From JBOFHT01 sp051649785 (GTDB lineage: Archaea; Methanobacteriota; Methanobacteria; Methanobacteriales; Methanobacteriaceae), in contig JBOFHT010000028.1 of the NCBI GenBank assembly GCA_051649785.1, positions 1 to 20,444 on the forward strand: a stretch of 20,444 nt of DNA. The letters are read 5' to 3'. Positions 1-8,091 of the stretch are shown here, in pieces. Position 1 is the first letter of the stretch. Each line of letters opens with the position of its first letter. Made by a program: the position numbers and the translations under genes. Below the pieces are notes generated by a model that saw only the letters and a list, made by a program, of their open reading frames with translations, was not told the DNA's origin and did no database searches.

Positions 1-189
1 ACATGTGGAATAAAAACCGCCTTCATAGTCAACAATTGCAAAAACACAAAAAAACTCCAACCGACGCCAAAAAACACATGGCACAACCAATACCCACAAA
101 ACCCTCAAAAGAAAAAAACACAAAAAAACACGTCAAAAAATAAATACAAAATAAAACTCATTGAAAAATTCAAATTTAACTATGAATAA
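1..189 (+). other. A/C-rich edge segment with two overlapping open frames
   Basis: The first ~150 bases are almost free of T and G on the plus strand and clearly richer in C than the rest of the window. Two plus-strand frames are open from the left edge: frame 1 to a TAA at 187-189, and frame 3 to a TAA at 141-143. Either could be the Lys-rich C-terminal tail of a gene that starts outside the window. Frame 3 reads as a basic, Pro/Lys/Gln-rich tail. I cannot decide between the frames or exclude a non-coding origin. The rest, to 334, holds no gene that I can see. Confidence 0.25.
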
Positions 190-284
190 TTCTATGTTAC
201 CTCTCAAACTATTGCAAATTCAGTAAAACAGTACTAATCAACAAAAATTTATAATAATAGTCAGTCCACTTCTTACATAACTAG

Positions 285-330
285 GAATAATAAAAAAAAT
301 AATAAATGAAAAAATAAAAAAAGGATGAAA
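285..330 (-). terminator. T-rich terminator after the RecJ-like gene
   Basis: Read on the minus strand just after the stop of the RecJ-like gene, this stretch contains several T6-T8 tracts separated by a few bases. That is the usual form of an archaeal intrinsic terminator. It would end the rpsO-recJ transcript. Confidence 0.45.
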
Positions 331-334
331 AAGG

Positions 335-1786
335 CTAAGTTTCACCTAGTTGATGACCAACAAAATCATCAACAAGACGCAAAAAGTTTTCCATTTGAGA
401 ATAAGGAACCATTGCCCCAGCAGCTATATTATGACCCCCACCTTGACCACCAAAGCTATTAGAAACATCTTTAAGAACAATACCTAAATCTAATCCTTGT
501 TTAACAAGTTCATTAGTAGCACGTCCTGAAACTTTAATGTCATTTTTAAGATGTGAAAGTGAAATAATAGGTTTATCTTCATTAATAGTTTTTAAAGCTA
601 TACTTATACTTGAAATAGGACCTAAAAGTGGCTTAATATTTTTATCATTACTGTAGATATATTGAATATTATCAAGCTGTACAGCACCTTCTCTTTTTAT
701 CCAACTAAGGCCTTTACTAAGATTTTCGCGATATTTATTCTGAATATCAATTCCCGCATCCAATGCTTGATCGCGTTCCCCAATAGCTATGCTTGCACCT
801 AAACCAAATTTTTTGTTTTTACCACAAGAATCTAAGATATTAGATAAGTCCTCAATATTTTGAACATGAGAATTCTCTTTGGGAACACTATAAACATCCC
901 CAAAAATAGCAGGGTTGATTTTAATAAGTTCATCTTTTAAAATATCTTTTTCCTCACCTTCGAGATCTGAAAACTTTATTCCATAAGAAATTCCAGCTCT
1001 TTCTAAAAACTCAACACAAGAAGATAAGTCCCCTGATAAGTCAATTAACGCAGGATTAAAAGTATAAGCTAAAGATTTGTAAATAGGCTCTGTATTTTTA
1101 GAAACAATTTTTAAATCTTGGTGAATTTCCATTGCCCCTGAATTAAGACCATCTTCTTCAACAAGTTTATTAACACCATGAAACCCTTCATAATACTGCA
1201 TATCACCAAATGCTCCGGCTAACGCTAAAGGAGCTAAATGACTTTTATGGGCTTTATTATTAGTTTCATCGTTATTACTGTAATTATCACTACAATTATC
1301 CATATTAGCTTTGTTATTAACAGCTAAATTACGAATAGTAAGATAAGATGTAGTAGAACCACTAATATCACGAGTCCCATCAATACCAAACAAATGAGGA
1401 TTTACATGAATAATACTATCATTAAGATTGTCTTCATTGAAATTGTCACTGTATTGGGGAGGATGATGATCCGCTATAATAACATCACCATTCAAGTAGT
1501 TAATTTGCTCTAAACAGCCACTACCCATATCTGAAAAAATAAAAAGTTCATAGTTCTCTCTAGCTAAGTCCTTAACATCACTATTTTTAAGACGAGGAAG
1601 AATAGTAAGGTGAAAATCTCCACCTTCTTCTTTAATAGCCTTAGCTAAAACACCCGCTGCAGAAAGACCATCAGCATCATTATGTGAAATAATTCTCACA
1701 ATATTTTTATTGCTGATATGCTCATTTATTTTTTCACACGCAGTGTCAGCTCTATTTAACAAGTAATGCTGCTTTTTGTGGGTCAT
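335..1786 (-). CDS. RecJ-like DHH/DHHA1 phosphoesterase (archaeal single-strand exonuclease family)
   Basis: Predicted manganese-dependent DHH-family phosphoesterase related to archaeal RecJ/GAN, which act on single-stranded DNA or RNA ends in replication and repair. Numbered from the ATG at 1786 (483 aa), the N-terminal DHH domain shows SHNDADG at 34-40, an SDMGSG segment near 85-90 and ADHHPP at 105-110. A GDM motif lies near 194-196. The C-terminal DHHA1 domain carries GGQGGGH at 446-452 followed by NIAAGA. An upstream in-frame GTG at 1810 would add 8 residues. I prefer the ATG because it is a stronger start, and GAAGG lies upstream at a usable distance. The gene overlaps the 3' end of rpsO by 35 bases, which suggests coupled translation. 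Residues ~157-182 form an Asn/Asp-rich low-complexity insertion. The exact substrate cannot be read from the sequence. Confidence 0.9.
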   Translation of the reverse strand: MTHKKQHYLLNRADTACEKINEHISNKNIVRIISHNDADGLSAAGVLAKAIKEEGGDFHLTILPRLKNSDVKDLARENYELFIFSDMGSGCLEQINYLNGDVIIADHHPPQYSDNFNEDNLNDSIIHVNPHLFGIDGTRDISGSTTSYLTIRNLAVNNKANMDNCSDNYSNNDETNNKAHKSHLAPLALAGAFGDMQYYEGFHGVNKLVEEDGLNSGAMEIHQDLKIVSKNTEPIYKSLAYTFNPALIDLSGDLSSCVEFLERAGISYGIKFSDLEGEEKDILKDELIKINPAIFGDVYSVPKENSHVQNIEDLSNILDSCGKNKKFGLGASIAIGERDQALDAGIDIQNKYRENLSKGLSWIKREGAVQLDNIQYIYSNDKNIKPLLGPISSISIALKTINEDKPIISLSHLKNDIKVSGRATNELVKQGLDLGIVLKDVSNSFGGQGGGHNIAAGAMVPYSQMENFLRLVDDFVGHQLGET

Positions 1787-2150
1787 ATCTCCAACCTTCA
1801 GGTAAAGCACCTTCAGTTACGTAATAAGCACCTAATCGCCTAATTCTAGATTCAATAATAGTTAAACCTCTTTTAGTGTGAAGATCTTTATGATTTTCTT
1901 TTAAGTGGTCGCGGATATTAACAGCACGGCGTATTAAATTCATGAGATCTTCAGGATATTCTAATTCTTGACCGTTGCTTTTAAGTATTTGAGTAATTTT
2001 AGAGCCAGTTACTTCCTTAACACTAGGAATACCATATTGGTCTCTTAAGATAATACCTATTTCACTTGTACTTTTACCTTCTTTTGTGAACTTTAAAATT
2101 AAGTCTTCAATTTCTTCATTTGTAAATTTTACCCATTCAGGTTTTGCCAT
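1752..2150 (-). CDS. rpsO: 30S ribosomal protein S15 (archaeal/eukaryotic S13-type)
   Basis: Small-subunit ribosomal protein, 132 aa, which binds the central domain of 16S rRNA. The sequence fits the longer archaeal S15 form. It has an N-terminal extension beginning MAKPEW with a helical EEIEDLILKF segment, then the GIPSVK motif, then the conserved core with LMNLIRRAVNIRDHL, HKDLHTKRGL and ESRIRRLGAYY, and a C-terminal GWRYDP. The start is set by GGTGATTAAT directly upstream of the ATG at 2150. An in-frame start four codons earlier (2162) lies upstream of this Shine-Dalgarno site and is unlikely. The 3' end overlaps the RecJ-like gene. This S15-RecJ pairing is, as far as I know, a recurring archaeal gene neighbourhood. 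A TATA box upstream gives the pair its own promoter. Confidence 0.96.
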   Translation of the reverse strand: MAKPEWVKFTNEEIEDLILKFTKEGKSTSEIGIILRDQYGIPSVKEVTGSKITQILKSNGQELEYPEDLMNLIRRAVNIRDHLKENHKDLHTKRGLTIIESRIRRLGAYYVTEGALPEGWRYDPQKAALLVK

Positions 2151-2212
2151 ATTAATCACCATTTAGTTAATTATTTTTAAAAGTATTGTACAGTTTATCC
2201 GCACAAAGCATA

Positions 2213-2222
2213 TTTATATAAA
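2213..2222 (-). promoter_or_regulatory. TATA box of rpsO
   Basis: The minus strand reads TTTATATAAA. Initiation about 25 bases downstream would fall near 2190-2195 and leave a leader of about 40 bases before the GGTGAT ribosome binding site. The upstream gene ends at 2329, so rpsO-recJ can be transcribed independently of it. Confidence 0.5.
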
Positions 2223-2328
2223 ACATAATTATAGCATGTAAATTATCATATATAATCTAAGCATAGCTAAGATATAAAATTTATAAGCAATAAAATCTTA
2301 CTAAAACATACCAATAGCCATATTATAC

Positions 2329-2883
2329 CTAATTTTGACTATTAATCCAGTTAGCAAAAGATTCTAATGAATTTTTTCGATGGGAAAACTGATTTTTTTC
2401 TTCTGAAGAGAGTTCACCAAATGTTTTATCTTTTTCCCCAATATAAAAAATTGGATCAAAAGCAAACCCATTGTTTCCTTTTTCTTCAAAAGCTATTTTA
2501 CCTTTAACAATACCTAAAAAAACCTTGGGTTCAGAATTGGGGGCACAGTACCCAATAACTGACCTGAACTCGGCATTACGGTTATTAACATTCTTCATTA
2601 GCTTTAAAATATTTTGATTTCCAAGACTTTTTTGAATGTATGACGAATAAGTACCAGGAAATCCATTTAAGCTTTCAATGAAGAGACCAGCATCTTCAAC
2701 GATAACAGGTTTTTTCAATTTTTCAGAAGCATATTTTGCACCAAACTTAGCTACTTCCTCAAGTGTTCCTTGAGGCTCCATGTAGCCAAGATTAATATGC
2801 TTTAGTTTAATTCCGAAATTTTGGAAAATATTTTCTGCTTCTACTACTTTATGTTTGTTACCAGTTATAAATGTTACTATCAT
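2329..2883 (-). CDS. XTP/dITP pyrophosphatase (RdgB/HAM1 family)
   Basis: House-cleaning nucleotidase, 184 aa, that hydrolyses non-canonical purine triphosphates (XTP, ITP, dITP) to monophosphate and pyrophosphate in the cytosol. The family signature is complete. TGNKHKV at 7-13 is the phosphate-binding (S/T)xNxxK segment, followed by VEDAGLF near 62-68, the LNGFPGTYSSYI segment at ~71-82, GFAFDPIFY near 139-147, and a C-terminal FSHRKNSL in which His-Arg contact the base. The length is typical. The start is supported by GAGGGAG just upstream of the ATG at 2883. It lies in the same orientation between kae1-bud32 and rpsO. A GTATAAAT box near 2956-2963 on the minus strand is a candidate promoter. 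Confidence 0.93.
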   Translation of the reverse strand: MIVTFITGNKHKVVEAENIFQNFGIKLKHINLGYMEPQGTLEEVAKFGAKYASEKLKKPVIVEDAGLFIESLNGFPGTYSSYIQKSLGNQNILKLMKNVNNRNAEFRSVIGYCAPNSEPKVFLGIVKGKIAFEEKGNNGFAFDPIFYIGEKDKTFGELSSEEKNQFSHRKNSLESFANWINSQN

Positions 2884-3774
2884 ATTACTCCCTCAAAATG
2901 TGAAAATTAGCTTTTTGATAAAACTTAGTTTATGACTTAATTTACAATATAAGTAATTTATACACACCATATCCCCTAAAGTATCAATATATGCATTAGT
3001 ATCATACAATCGGGGGGGTGTATTTAATAAATAAGCATCTACTTAATTAAAAGTAATTTGCTAAACCAATTCATGAAAATACTAGAGATCAACAGCATTT
3101 TCATTAGATTTTTTATTAGAATTATTATTAATTATATTAATAAATGTAGAATCTATTAATAAATATTAGAATCCATTTTATTATTATCATTCCATTAGGT
3201 AGAATTACATCAAACCCTCATTGTTAACTATAACATCAGTACTACTATAATATCCACAGTTCCATTATGTAAAAACACTGCAATTAGATCCACATGTTAA
3301 GAATATCTATAAACATAACGTCTTTTTCTCGATTATAAATTTTAAAAGAATTACAATTAGGACAATAGACACTATTTGACCAACGAATAATTCTAAAAAG
3401 TATTAGCATTTTATTCATTAATAATAACTACATTAAAACTAGATTTATAGTTGGCTTTGGAAATAGAGTTAGAACTAATATGAAAATGAGAAGTAAAATC
3501 ATATTTAGAAGTAGAATTATCCAATATTAGACTTAGAGTTGGAATTAGAATTATGGATATTTTGTTATTTTTATCTTTAGAACCAATTATATGAAGTTCT
3601 ATTAAATAGTTTAGTAGAACTTTCATTATTTTTATTCATACATTATAATATGGACAATTAAATATATAAATATTTTGAAAGAATGTGTAGACAGAATAAA
3701 TTGGGAAAATTGTTAAAAGAATTGTTAAAAGAATTAGTTAAGTATAATCAGTAGCTTATTCTAAAAATATTAAT
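2884..3774. other. Long intergenic region between the pyrophosphatase and kae1-bud32 genes
   Basis: About 890 bases without an intact gene. It holds the candidate promoter of the pyrophosphatase gene (2956-2963), a run of seven G at 3012-3018, the transposase remnant described separately, stretches of degenerate TTAGAATTA-type sequence (3110-3190 and 3420-3560), and a tandem pair of the 12-mer ATTGTTAAAAGA at 3709-3732, just after the end of kae1-bud32. An open frame of 71 codons at 3411-3626 (minus) has AT-driven composition and no recognisable motif, and I do not call it a gene. Confidence 0.6.
3284..3418 (-). pseudogene. Zinc-ribbon fragment of an IS1595-like transposase (decayed)
   Basis: A 44-codon minus-strand frame reads ...FRIIRWSNSVYCPNCNSFKIYN.... 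The pattern (F)xxIRWxxxVxCPxCxS is the N-terminal zinc-ribbon signature of IS1595-family transposases (the usual form is RWPNGVxCPxCGS). A second cysteine pair should follow about 15-20 residues later. Instead the frame stops at 3284-3286. In another frame just downstream there are Cys-containing fragments (TCGSNCSVF) that could be the frameshifted second half of the ribbon. No DDE catalytic region is recognisable. What is seen is the motif; the family name is my recognition from it. It is probably the scar of an old insertion that explains the unusually long gap. Confidence 0.45.
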
Positions 3775-5652
3775 CTAATTGTATCTGCCACGGTTTTCAA
3801 TATTCTTAATTTTATCTAAAACTTTATTTAAATGTTTTTTATCAGCATAAAACTCTGAATATCCCTTAATAATATTATCAAAACATTTAATAGCTAAATT
3901 ATAATCAATACTTTGAAGTGACTTTTTCATAACTAATAAATCAACACCTTTATCTTCAGATAAATCTGAAAAACGACCTAATCCAAAATCAATGAAAACT
4001 AAGTCATATCCTAGACAATTAGTAGAATTGATTCTTGCGATAGTAGAAGTATTAGTGTTATTAGCAGAGTTACTATTTTTATTAATAACAGTATCCTTTA
4101 AAATAATATTAGAACTAGTTAAATCACCGTGAATAATATTACCTTGATGGAGTTTAGCAATATTGCAACCAATGAAATATGAAAGATATTCACAAGAATT
4201 AGAATCTATATTAGACATTAAATCCTTAACTAAAGTACCTTTGATTTTTTCCATAACAATATTATTATTTTTCAAATCAATATCATAAATAATAGGTGTA
4301 TGCACTCCTAATTCCTTAGCACGATGAATTAAACGTGCTTCTTGTTTTATACGGGAATTTCTAACTTTATTATCGATTTCACTAATTCTATAATTTTTAG
4401 GTAGGCGGGATTTAATAATAACCTCTTCATCTAACCAATTAGTAGAATAAATATTAGCTTCAGCACCTTTAGCTATACACCCATTATCATTATTAGAATT
4501 ATTAGGATTAATTTTATTTTTATAATTAGAATTAAGATTAAAGCTAGTATTAGGACTATATCGATTAGCATTAACACTCATTTTAGTAATATTATTAGAA
4601 TTAATCCAAGAAACATCAACATCATCAGTTCTATACTTTGGAATAATAGTAGTTTCAGACAAATCCCCTAAAACATACTTATCATCAGGTTCTTCTGTAC
4701 TTAAATAAGATAAAAGACCCATCCACGCAATCATAGCCCCATTATCACCACAATATTCTATTTTAGGAACTGTGAATTTAGCACCTTGATCTTCTGCCAT
4801 AGAAGCTAACATCTCTCTTAAACGACTATTTGCAGCTACACCCCCACAAAGCATAACCTCTTTCTTTTTAGTGTGAGCTAAAGCACGTTCTGTAACCTCA
4901 ACTAACATAGAAAATGCAGTTTCTTGGAGAGAATAAGCAACATCCTCAATAGAATCCCCCTTCATGAATTTATTAATAGCTGAAGTAAGGAGGCCTGAAA
5001 AAGCAAAATCCATACCTTTAACTGAGTAAGGAAGGTCAATGTAACTACCTTTTTTAGCTAAATTTTCAATAACTGGACCCCCAGGATGTCCTAAATCAGT
5101 TTCACGTCCAAATTGATCTAACATATTCCCAATAGCTATATCTAAAGTCTCCCCAAAAACACGATAGTAGCCAGCTTCATAAGAGATTACTTGACTATTT
5201 CCCCCACTAACATAAAGTGTTAATGGATTAATAGCCCCAGTATCAAGTTTACCAATTTCAATATGCCCAATACAATGATTAACACCAACAATAGGAACAT
5301 TACATAAAAGAGCCAATGTTCGAGCAGCAGTAGCTACTGTACGAAGACAAGGCCCTAGCCCAGGACCACGTGAAAAAGCAATTAAATCAATATCTGAAAA
5401 ACTAAGGCCAGCTTCGGCTAAAGCTTGGTTAACAAGTTTTGGAATCCATTTAGCATGATTTTCTGCAGCTTCCCTAGGGTGAATACCTCCACATTGAGGG
5501 AAAAGCTGCTTACCACACGAAGCTAAAATATTGCCTTCACTGTCAACTATACCTACACCAGTTTTTTCTGCTGTTCCTTCAATTCCCAAACAAATTAAAA
5601 AGATACTATCCACCCCAAATACATTTTTTCTAGCTTTAGCTATTTTAAACAC
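3775..5652 (-). CDS. Kae1-Bud32 fusion: tRNA t6A threonylcarbamoyltransferase with Bud32 kinase/ATPase
   Basis: Bifunctional KEOPS-complex protein, 625 aa from a GTG at 5652. The Kae1 part transfers threonylcarbamoyl to A37 of ANN-decoding tRNAs. The Bud32 part is its kinase-fold partner. Kae1 (~20-340) shows IEGTAEKTGVGI, the metal-binding pair H126 and H130 (HCIGH), the VSGGNSQ loop at ~148-154 and CGDNGAM near 300. Bud32 (~393-625) shows the GAEANIY phosphate loop, the VIIKSR lysine, HGDLTSSN at 508-515 and DFGLG at 555-559. Homologues usually begin about 20 residues later (at a position equal to I20 here), so the start is uncertain. GTG 5652 has a GGTGGAT site close by, and a second GGGGTGGAT lies before the conserved start. 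The inter-domain linker (~350-392) and a segment inside Bud32 (~521-545) are Asn/Ser/Thr-rich insertions. The divergent upstream gene is cobT. Confidence 0.93.
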   Translation of the reverse strand: MFKIAKARKNVFGVDSIFLICLGIEGTAEKTGVGIVDSEGNILASCGKQLFPQCGGIHPREAAENHAKWIPKLVNQALAEAGLSFSDIDLIAFSRGPGLGPCLRTVATAARTLALLCNVPIVGVNHCIGHIEIGKLDTGAINPLTLYVSGGNSQVISYEAGYYRVFGETLDIAIGNMLDQFGRETDLGHPGGPVIENLAKKGSYIDLPYSVKGMDFAFSGLLTSAINKFMKGDSIEDVAYSLQETAFSMLVEVTERALAHTKKKEVMLCGGVAANSRLREMLASMAEDQGAKFTVPKIEYCGDNGAMIAWMGLLSYLSTEEPDDKYVLGDLSETTIIPKYRTDDVDVSWINSNNITKMSVNANRYSPNTSFNLNSNYKNKINPNNSNNDNGCIAKGAEANIYSTNWLDEEVIIKSRLPKNYRISEIDNKVRNSRIKQEARLIHRAKELGVHTPIIYDIDLKNNNIVMEKIKGTLVKDLMSNIDSNSCEYLSYFIGCNIAKLHQGNIIHGDLTSSNIILKDTVINKNSNSANNTNTSTIARINSTNCLGYDLVFIDFGLGRFSDLSEDKGVDLLVMKKSLQSIDYNLAIKCFDNIIKGYSEFYADKKHLNKVLDKIKNIENRGRYN

Positions 5653-5872
5653 AAATCCACCATAAACATAACATGAAAATTAAATCATACCCTGGAAAGT
5701 TTTTTAGTTTCCACAAATAAAACTATATTTATTAGTTAAGGTATTAATATATTAAGGTAGAGCATTCTGTAAGTAATAAATTTTGAATTTAAATGCGGAT
5801 ACAATAAATAGTAGTAAATAATCTAAAATTATTTTTATCATAATTATTAATAAATTAAAAAAGAGGAAAATT
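5653..5872. promoter_or_regulatory. Divergent promoter region of kae1-bud32 and cobT
   Basis: This 220-base spacer separates two divergent genes. On the minus strand AATAAATATAG around 5725-5738 can serve as TATA box for kae1-bud32. On the plus strand several AT-rich boxes (for example ACAATAAATA near 5801-5810) could serve cobT, and none stands out. AAGAGGAAAATT just before 5873 supplies the cobT ribosome binding site. Confidence 0.35.
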
Positions 5873-6967
5873 ATGTTTAAAGGATTAACAACTTACGGTT
5901 CAACAGAGTTTTTAGAAGAAATGAAAGGTAAAACTCCATTATTTTTATGTACAATAGCTACTACTGAAACTTCGACTATTCCAGGAGTATCAGGAGCCGG
6001 AGTTAGTCCTGAATTAACTGAATACACCCCCGCAGCAGATGTTGAATTGATGGTGCATGGAAAATTAAGATGCTTAGATGAAATTCCCCAAACAGTTATT
6101 GGAAAATCAGCAGCTCCTACTCCTGCATTAATTACAAAAGCATCAGTAGAATTATCAAATACTCCCTTTTTAGTAGTAGACGCAGGTTCAAGAATAAAAG
6201 CCGATGTTCCACTAATAAGAGTAAATGATGGATATGGGAAAGATATTAGAAGTGGAAACGCAGTTGAAAACCCAGCTAAAATATTTGATGAAGCTAAAAA
6301 AGTAGCTAAAGAGCTTTCAAAAATGGTAGACTATCTAGTAATTGGTGAGAGTGTCCCTGGAGGAACTACAACAGCACTAGGATTACTTACAGCACTTGGA
6401 TATGAAGCAAACACCAAAGTAAGTGGAAGTATGCCAAAAAATCCACATGATTTAAAAAGTGAAGTAGTTAAAGAAGGGTTGTTAAATGGTAATTTAGGCC
6501 TAAAAACCGAAGAAGATATAAAAAATATAGTTATTGGAGATATTAACCCCTTTGATGCAGTAGCTACTGTTGGAGATCCTATGATGGCTTGTGTAGCAGG
6601 GATGGTATTTGGAAGCCAAGTTCCAGTATTACTTGCAGGGGGAACTCAAATGGCAGCTGTATGTGGATTAATTAAAGCAATAGAGCCTGAATTCGATTTT
6701 TCAAAGATTTATATAGGAACTACCATATTTGTAGCTAAGGATGAAAACTCAGATATTATGAATATTTTAAATCAAATTGGAAATATTAATATTGGAGTAG
6801 TTGACCCCAATTTTGAAAATTCCAGAAGTCCTGGGTTAAAACACTACCTTGCAGGTTTTGTTAAAGAGGGAGCAGGTGCAGGAGGAGCTATGTTAATGGC
6901 ACTTCTTTGTGGATGCCCAATAGAAAAAATAAGGGAAGCAAGTGAGGATTTAGTAGAAGATAACTAA
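5873..6967 (+). CDS. cobT: Archaeal CobT: nicotinate-nucleotide-dependent phosphoribosyltransferase (UPF0284 family)
   Basis: Activates the lower-ligand base of cobamides by moving the phosphoribosyl group of nicotinate mononucleotide onto a benzimidazole. This is a step of nucleotide-loop assembly for the corrinoid cofactor that methanogens need in methyl transfer. At 364 aa it has the length of the archaeal family. Recognisable segments are CTIATTETSTIPGVSGAG near 26-43, the EYTPAADVE stretch near 50-58, PTPALITKAS, LVVDAGSRIK near 100-109, GESVPGGTTTALGLL near 157-171, VATVGDPMMACVAGM near 229-243, VPVLLAGGTQMAAVCGLIKA near 249-268, and a Gly/Ala-rich GAGAGGAMLMALL near the end. GAGG upstream of the ATG sets the start. 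It stands alone between divergent kae1-bud32 and convergent uppP. The chemistry is inferred from the family name. Confidence 0.9.
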   Translation: MFKGLTTYGSTEFLEEMKGKTPLFLCTIATTETSTIPGVSGAGVSPELTEYTPAADVELMVHGKLRCLDEIPQTVIGKSAAPTPALITKASVELSNTPFLVVDAGSRIKADVPLIRVNDGYGKDIRSGNAVENPAKIFDEAKKVAKELSKMVDYLVIGESVPGGTTTALGLLTALGYEANTKVSGSMPKNPHDLKSEVVKEGLLNGNLGLKTEEDIKNIVIGDINPFDAVATVGDPMMACVAGMVFGSQVPVLLAGGTQMAAVCGLIKAIEPEFDFSKIYIGTTIFVAKDENSDIMNILNQIGNINIGVVDPNFENSRSPGLKHYLAGFVKEGAGAGGAMLMALLCGCPIEKIREASEDLVEDN

Positions 6968-7028
6968 ATATATACTTACAAATAAGCTATAATCCTATTA
7001 AAACCCAATATAATTTAATTAGTAAAAA

Positions 7029-7925
7029 CTAAAAAATGCCTAAATAAACTAAAATTAAAACTAGAGTACCAACAATCCAACAATACACAGCAAAAATATT
7101 CAAACTTTTTTCTTTTACAATTTTAAGTAGCAAATCAATAGCCAAATATCCTGAAATAGCAGCAGCCATGAATCCTACTACAAAAGGCCACATATCCACA
7201 GATAAGGCCTGACCAATATCTTTAAATTGAACAATAGTAGCTCCTAAAATAGCAGGAATCGCTAATAAAAAACTGAATTTAGCTGCAAACTCCCTATTAA
7301 GGCCTGTTAAAAGACCAGTAGCTAAAGTTGAACCTGAACGGGAAATACCAGGGAAAATAGCTAGAGCTTGAGCAAATCCAATAATTAATGCTTTTTTTAC
7401 ATTAATATTTTTCATATTAGTAGCAATTGCTGTTTCATCATCAAAGTCAGCACTAATAATTGTTTCACCCTTTGCAATCTTTGATTTTGAAACTCTTTCA
7501 GATATAAATAAAATACATCCAGTAACTAATAAAAATGCACCAATGACCCCTAAGTTAGTAAATGATGACTCAAAAACATCTTTAAATGTAAGGCCAATTA
7601 TACCAGCAGGAATTGTACCAATAAGTACTAAGCACACTAGTTGTTTATAAGGATTTTCTCTAAACTCAGTTTTAAATTCACCTCTGAAAATATCAGATAT
7701 ACTAGAAAAAAATGCCTTAATCATTTGCACAATATCTTTTATGAAATATACAAACACAGCAAGCAATGTTCCTAAGTGAACAAATGTATCAAAAGCTATA
7801 TTAAGTTCTGTAATTCCTAATATATTTTCAACAATAACTAGATGACCTGAGCTACTTACTGGTAAAAACTCTGTCAATCCTTGAACAATACCAATTATTA
7901 AACCTTGAAAAACTGTTAAATCCAT
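7029..7925 (-). CDS. uppP: Undecaprenyl-diphosphatase UppP/BacA family
   Basis: Integral membrane phosphatase, 298 aa, that recycles polyprenyl diphosphate to the monophosphate carrier. In this type of archaeon the carrier would serve pseudomurein or glycan assembly. The N-terminal signature GLIIGIVQGLTEFLPVSSSGH (positions ~6-26) contains the (E/Q)xxxE motif with QGLTE. The second signature, PGISRSGSTLATGL, lies in the middle of the protein. The rest is a series of hydrophobic helices, about seven or eight by eye, and a C-terminal one (CWIVGTLVLILVYLGIF). Between the two halves sits a charged loop with KSKIAKGETIISADFDDETA that looks longer than in bacterial forms. An in-frame GTG at 7934 is an alternative start. 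ATG 7925 matches the family. No strong ribosome binding site is visible. An ATATAA box near 7961-7967 would give a short leader. It converges with cobT, 61 bases apart. Confidence 0.93.
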   Translation of the reverse strand: MDLTVFQGLIIGIVQGLTEFLPVSSSGHLVIVENILGITELNIAFDTFVHLGTLLAVFVYFIKDIVQMIKAFFSSISDIFRGEFKTEFRENPYKQLVCLVLIGTIPAGIIGLTFKDVFESSFTNLGVIGAFLLVTGCILFISERVSKSKIAKGETIISADFDDETAIATNMKNINVKKALIIGFAQALAIFPGISRSGSTLATGLLTGLNREFAAKFSFLLAIPAILGATIVQFKDIGQALSVDMWPFVVGFMAAAISGYLAIDLLLKIVKEKSLNIFAVYCWIVGTLVLILVYLGIF

Positions 7926-8010
7926 AACAAACACGACTTTAATTAATATCCATTAAAATTATATGACAAATAAATAAAAAGTAAATAATTAAGTAAGTAA
8001 TTAATATAAT

Positions 8011-8030
8011 AGTAATTAAGAGTAATTAAG
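8011..8030. repeat. Tandem 10-bp repeat (AGTAATTAAG) x2
   Basis: Two exact adjacent copies of AGTAATTAAG lie in the short spacer between ilvE and uppP, surrounded by further AATTAAG-like words. It is a simple-sequence feature of the AT-rich spacer with no evident role. Confidence 0.6.
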
Positions 8031-8091
8031 AAATAAATAGTTAAAAATTAGTGATTGAAAACTAATTAATTAAGTATTTAATAAGAAATAC

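Noticed and set aside
3411..3626. 71-codon minus-strand open frame
   Set aside because: Made of repeated TTAGAATTA-like sequence, no recognisable motif, Ile/Ser/Asn-heavy noise composition. It lies immediately upstream of the transposase scar in a different frame.
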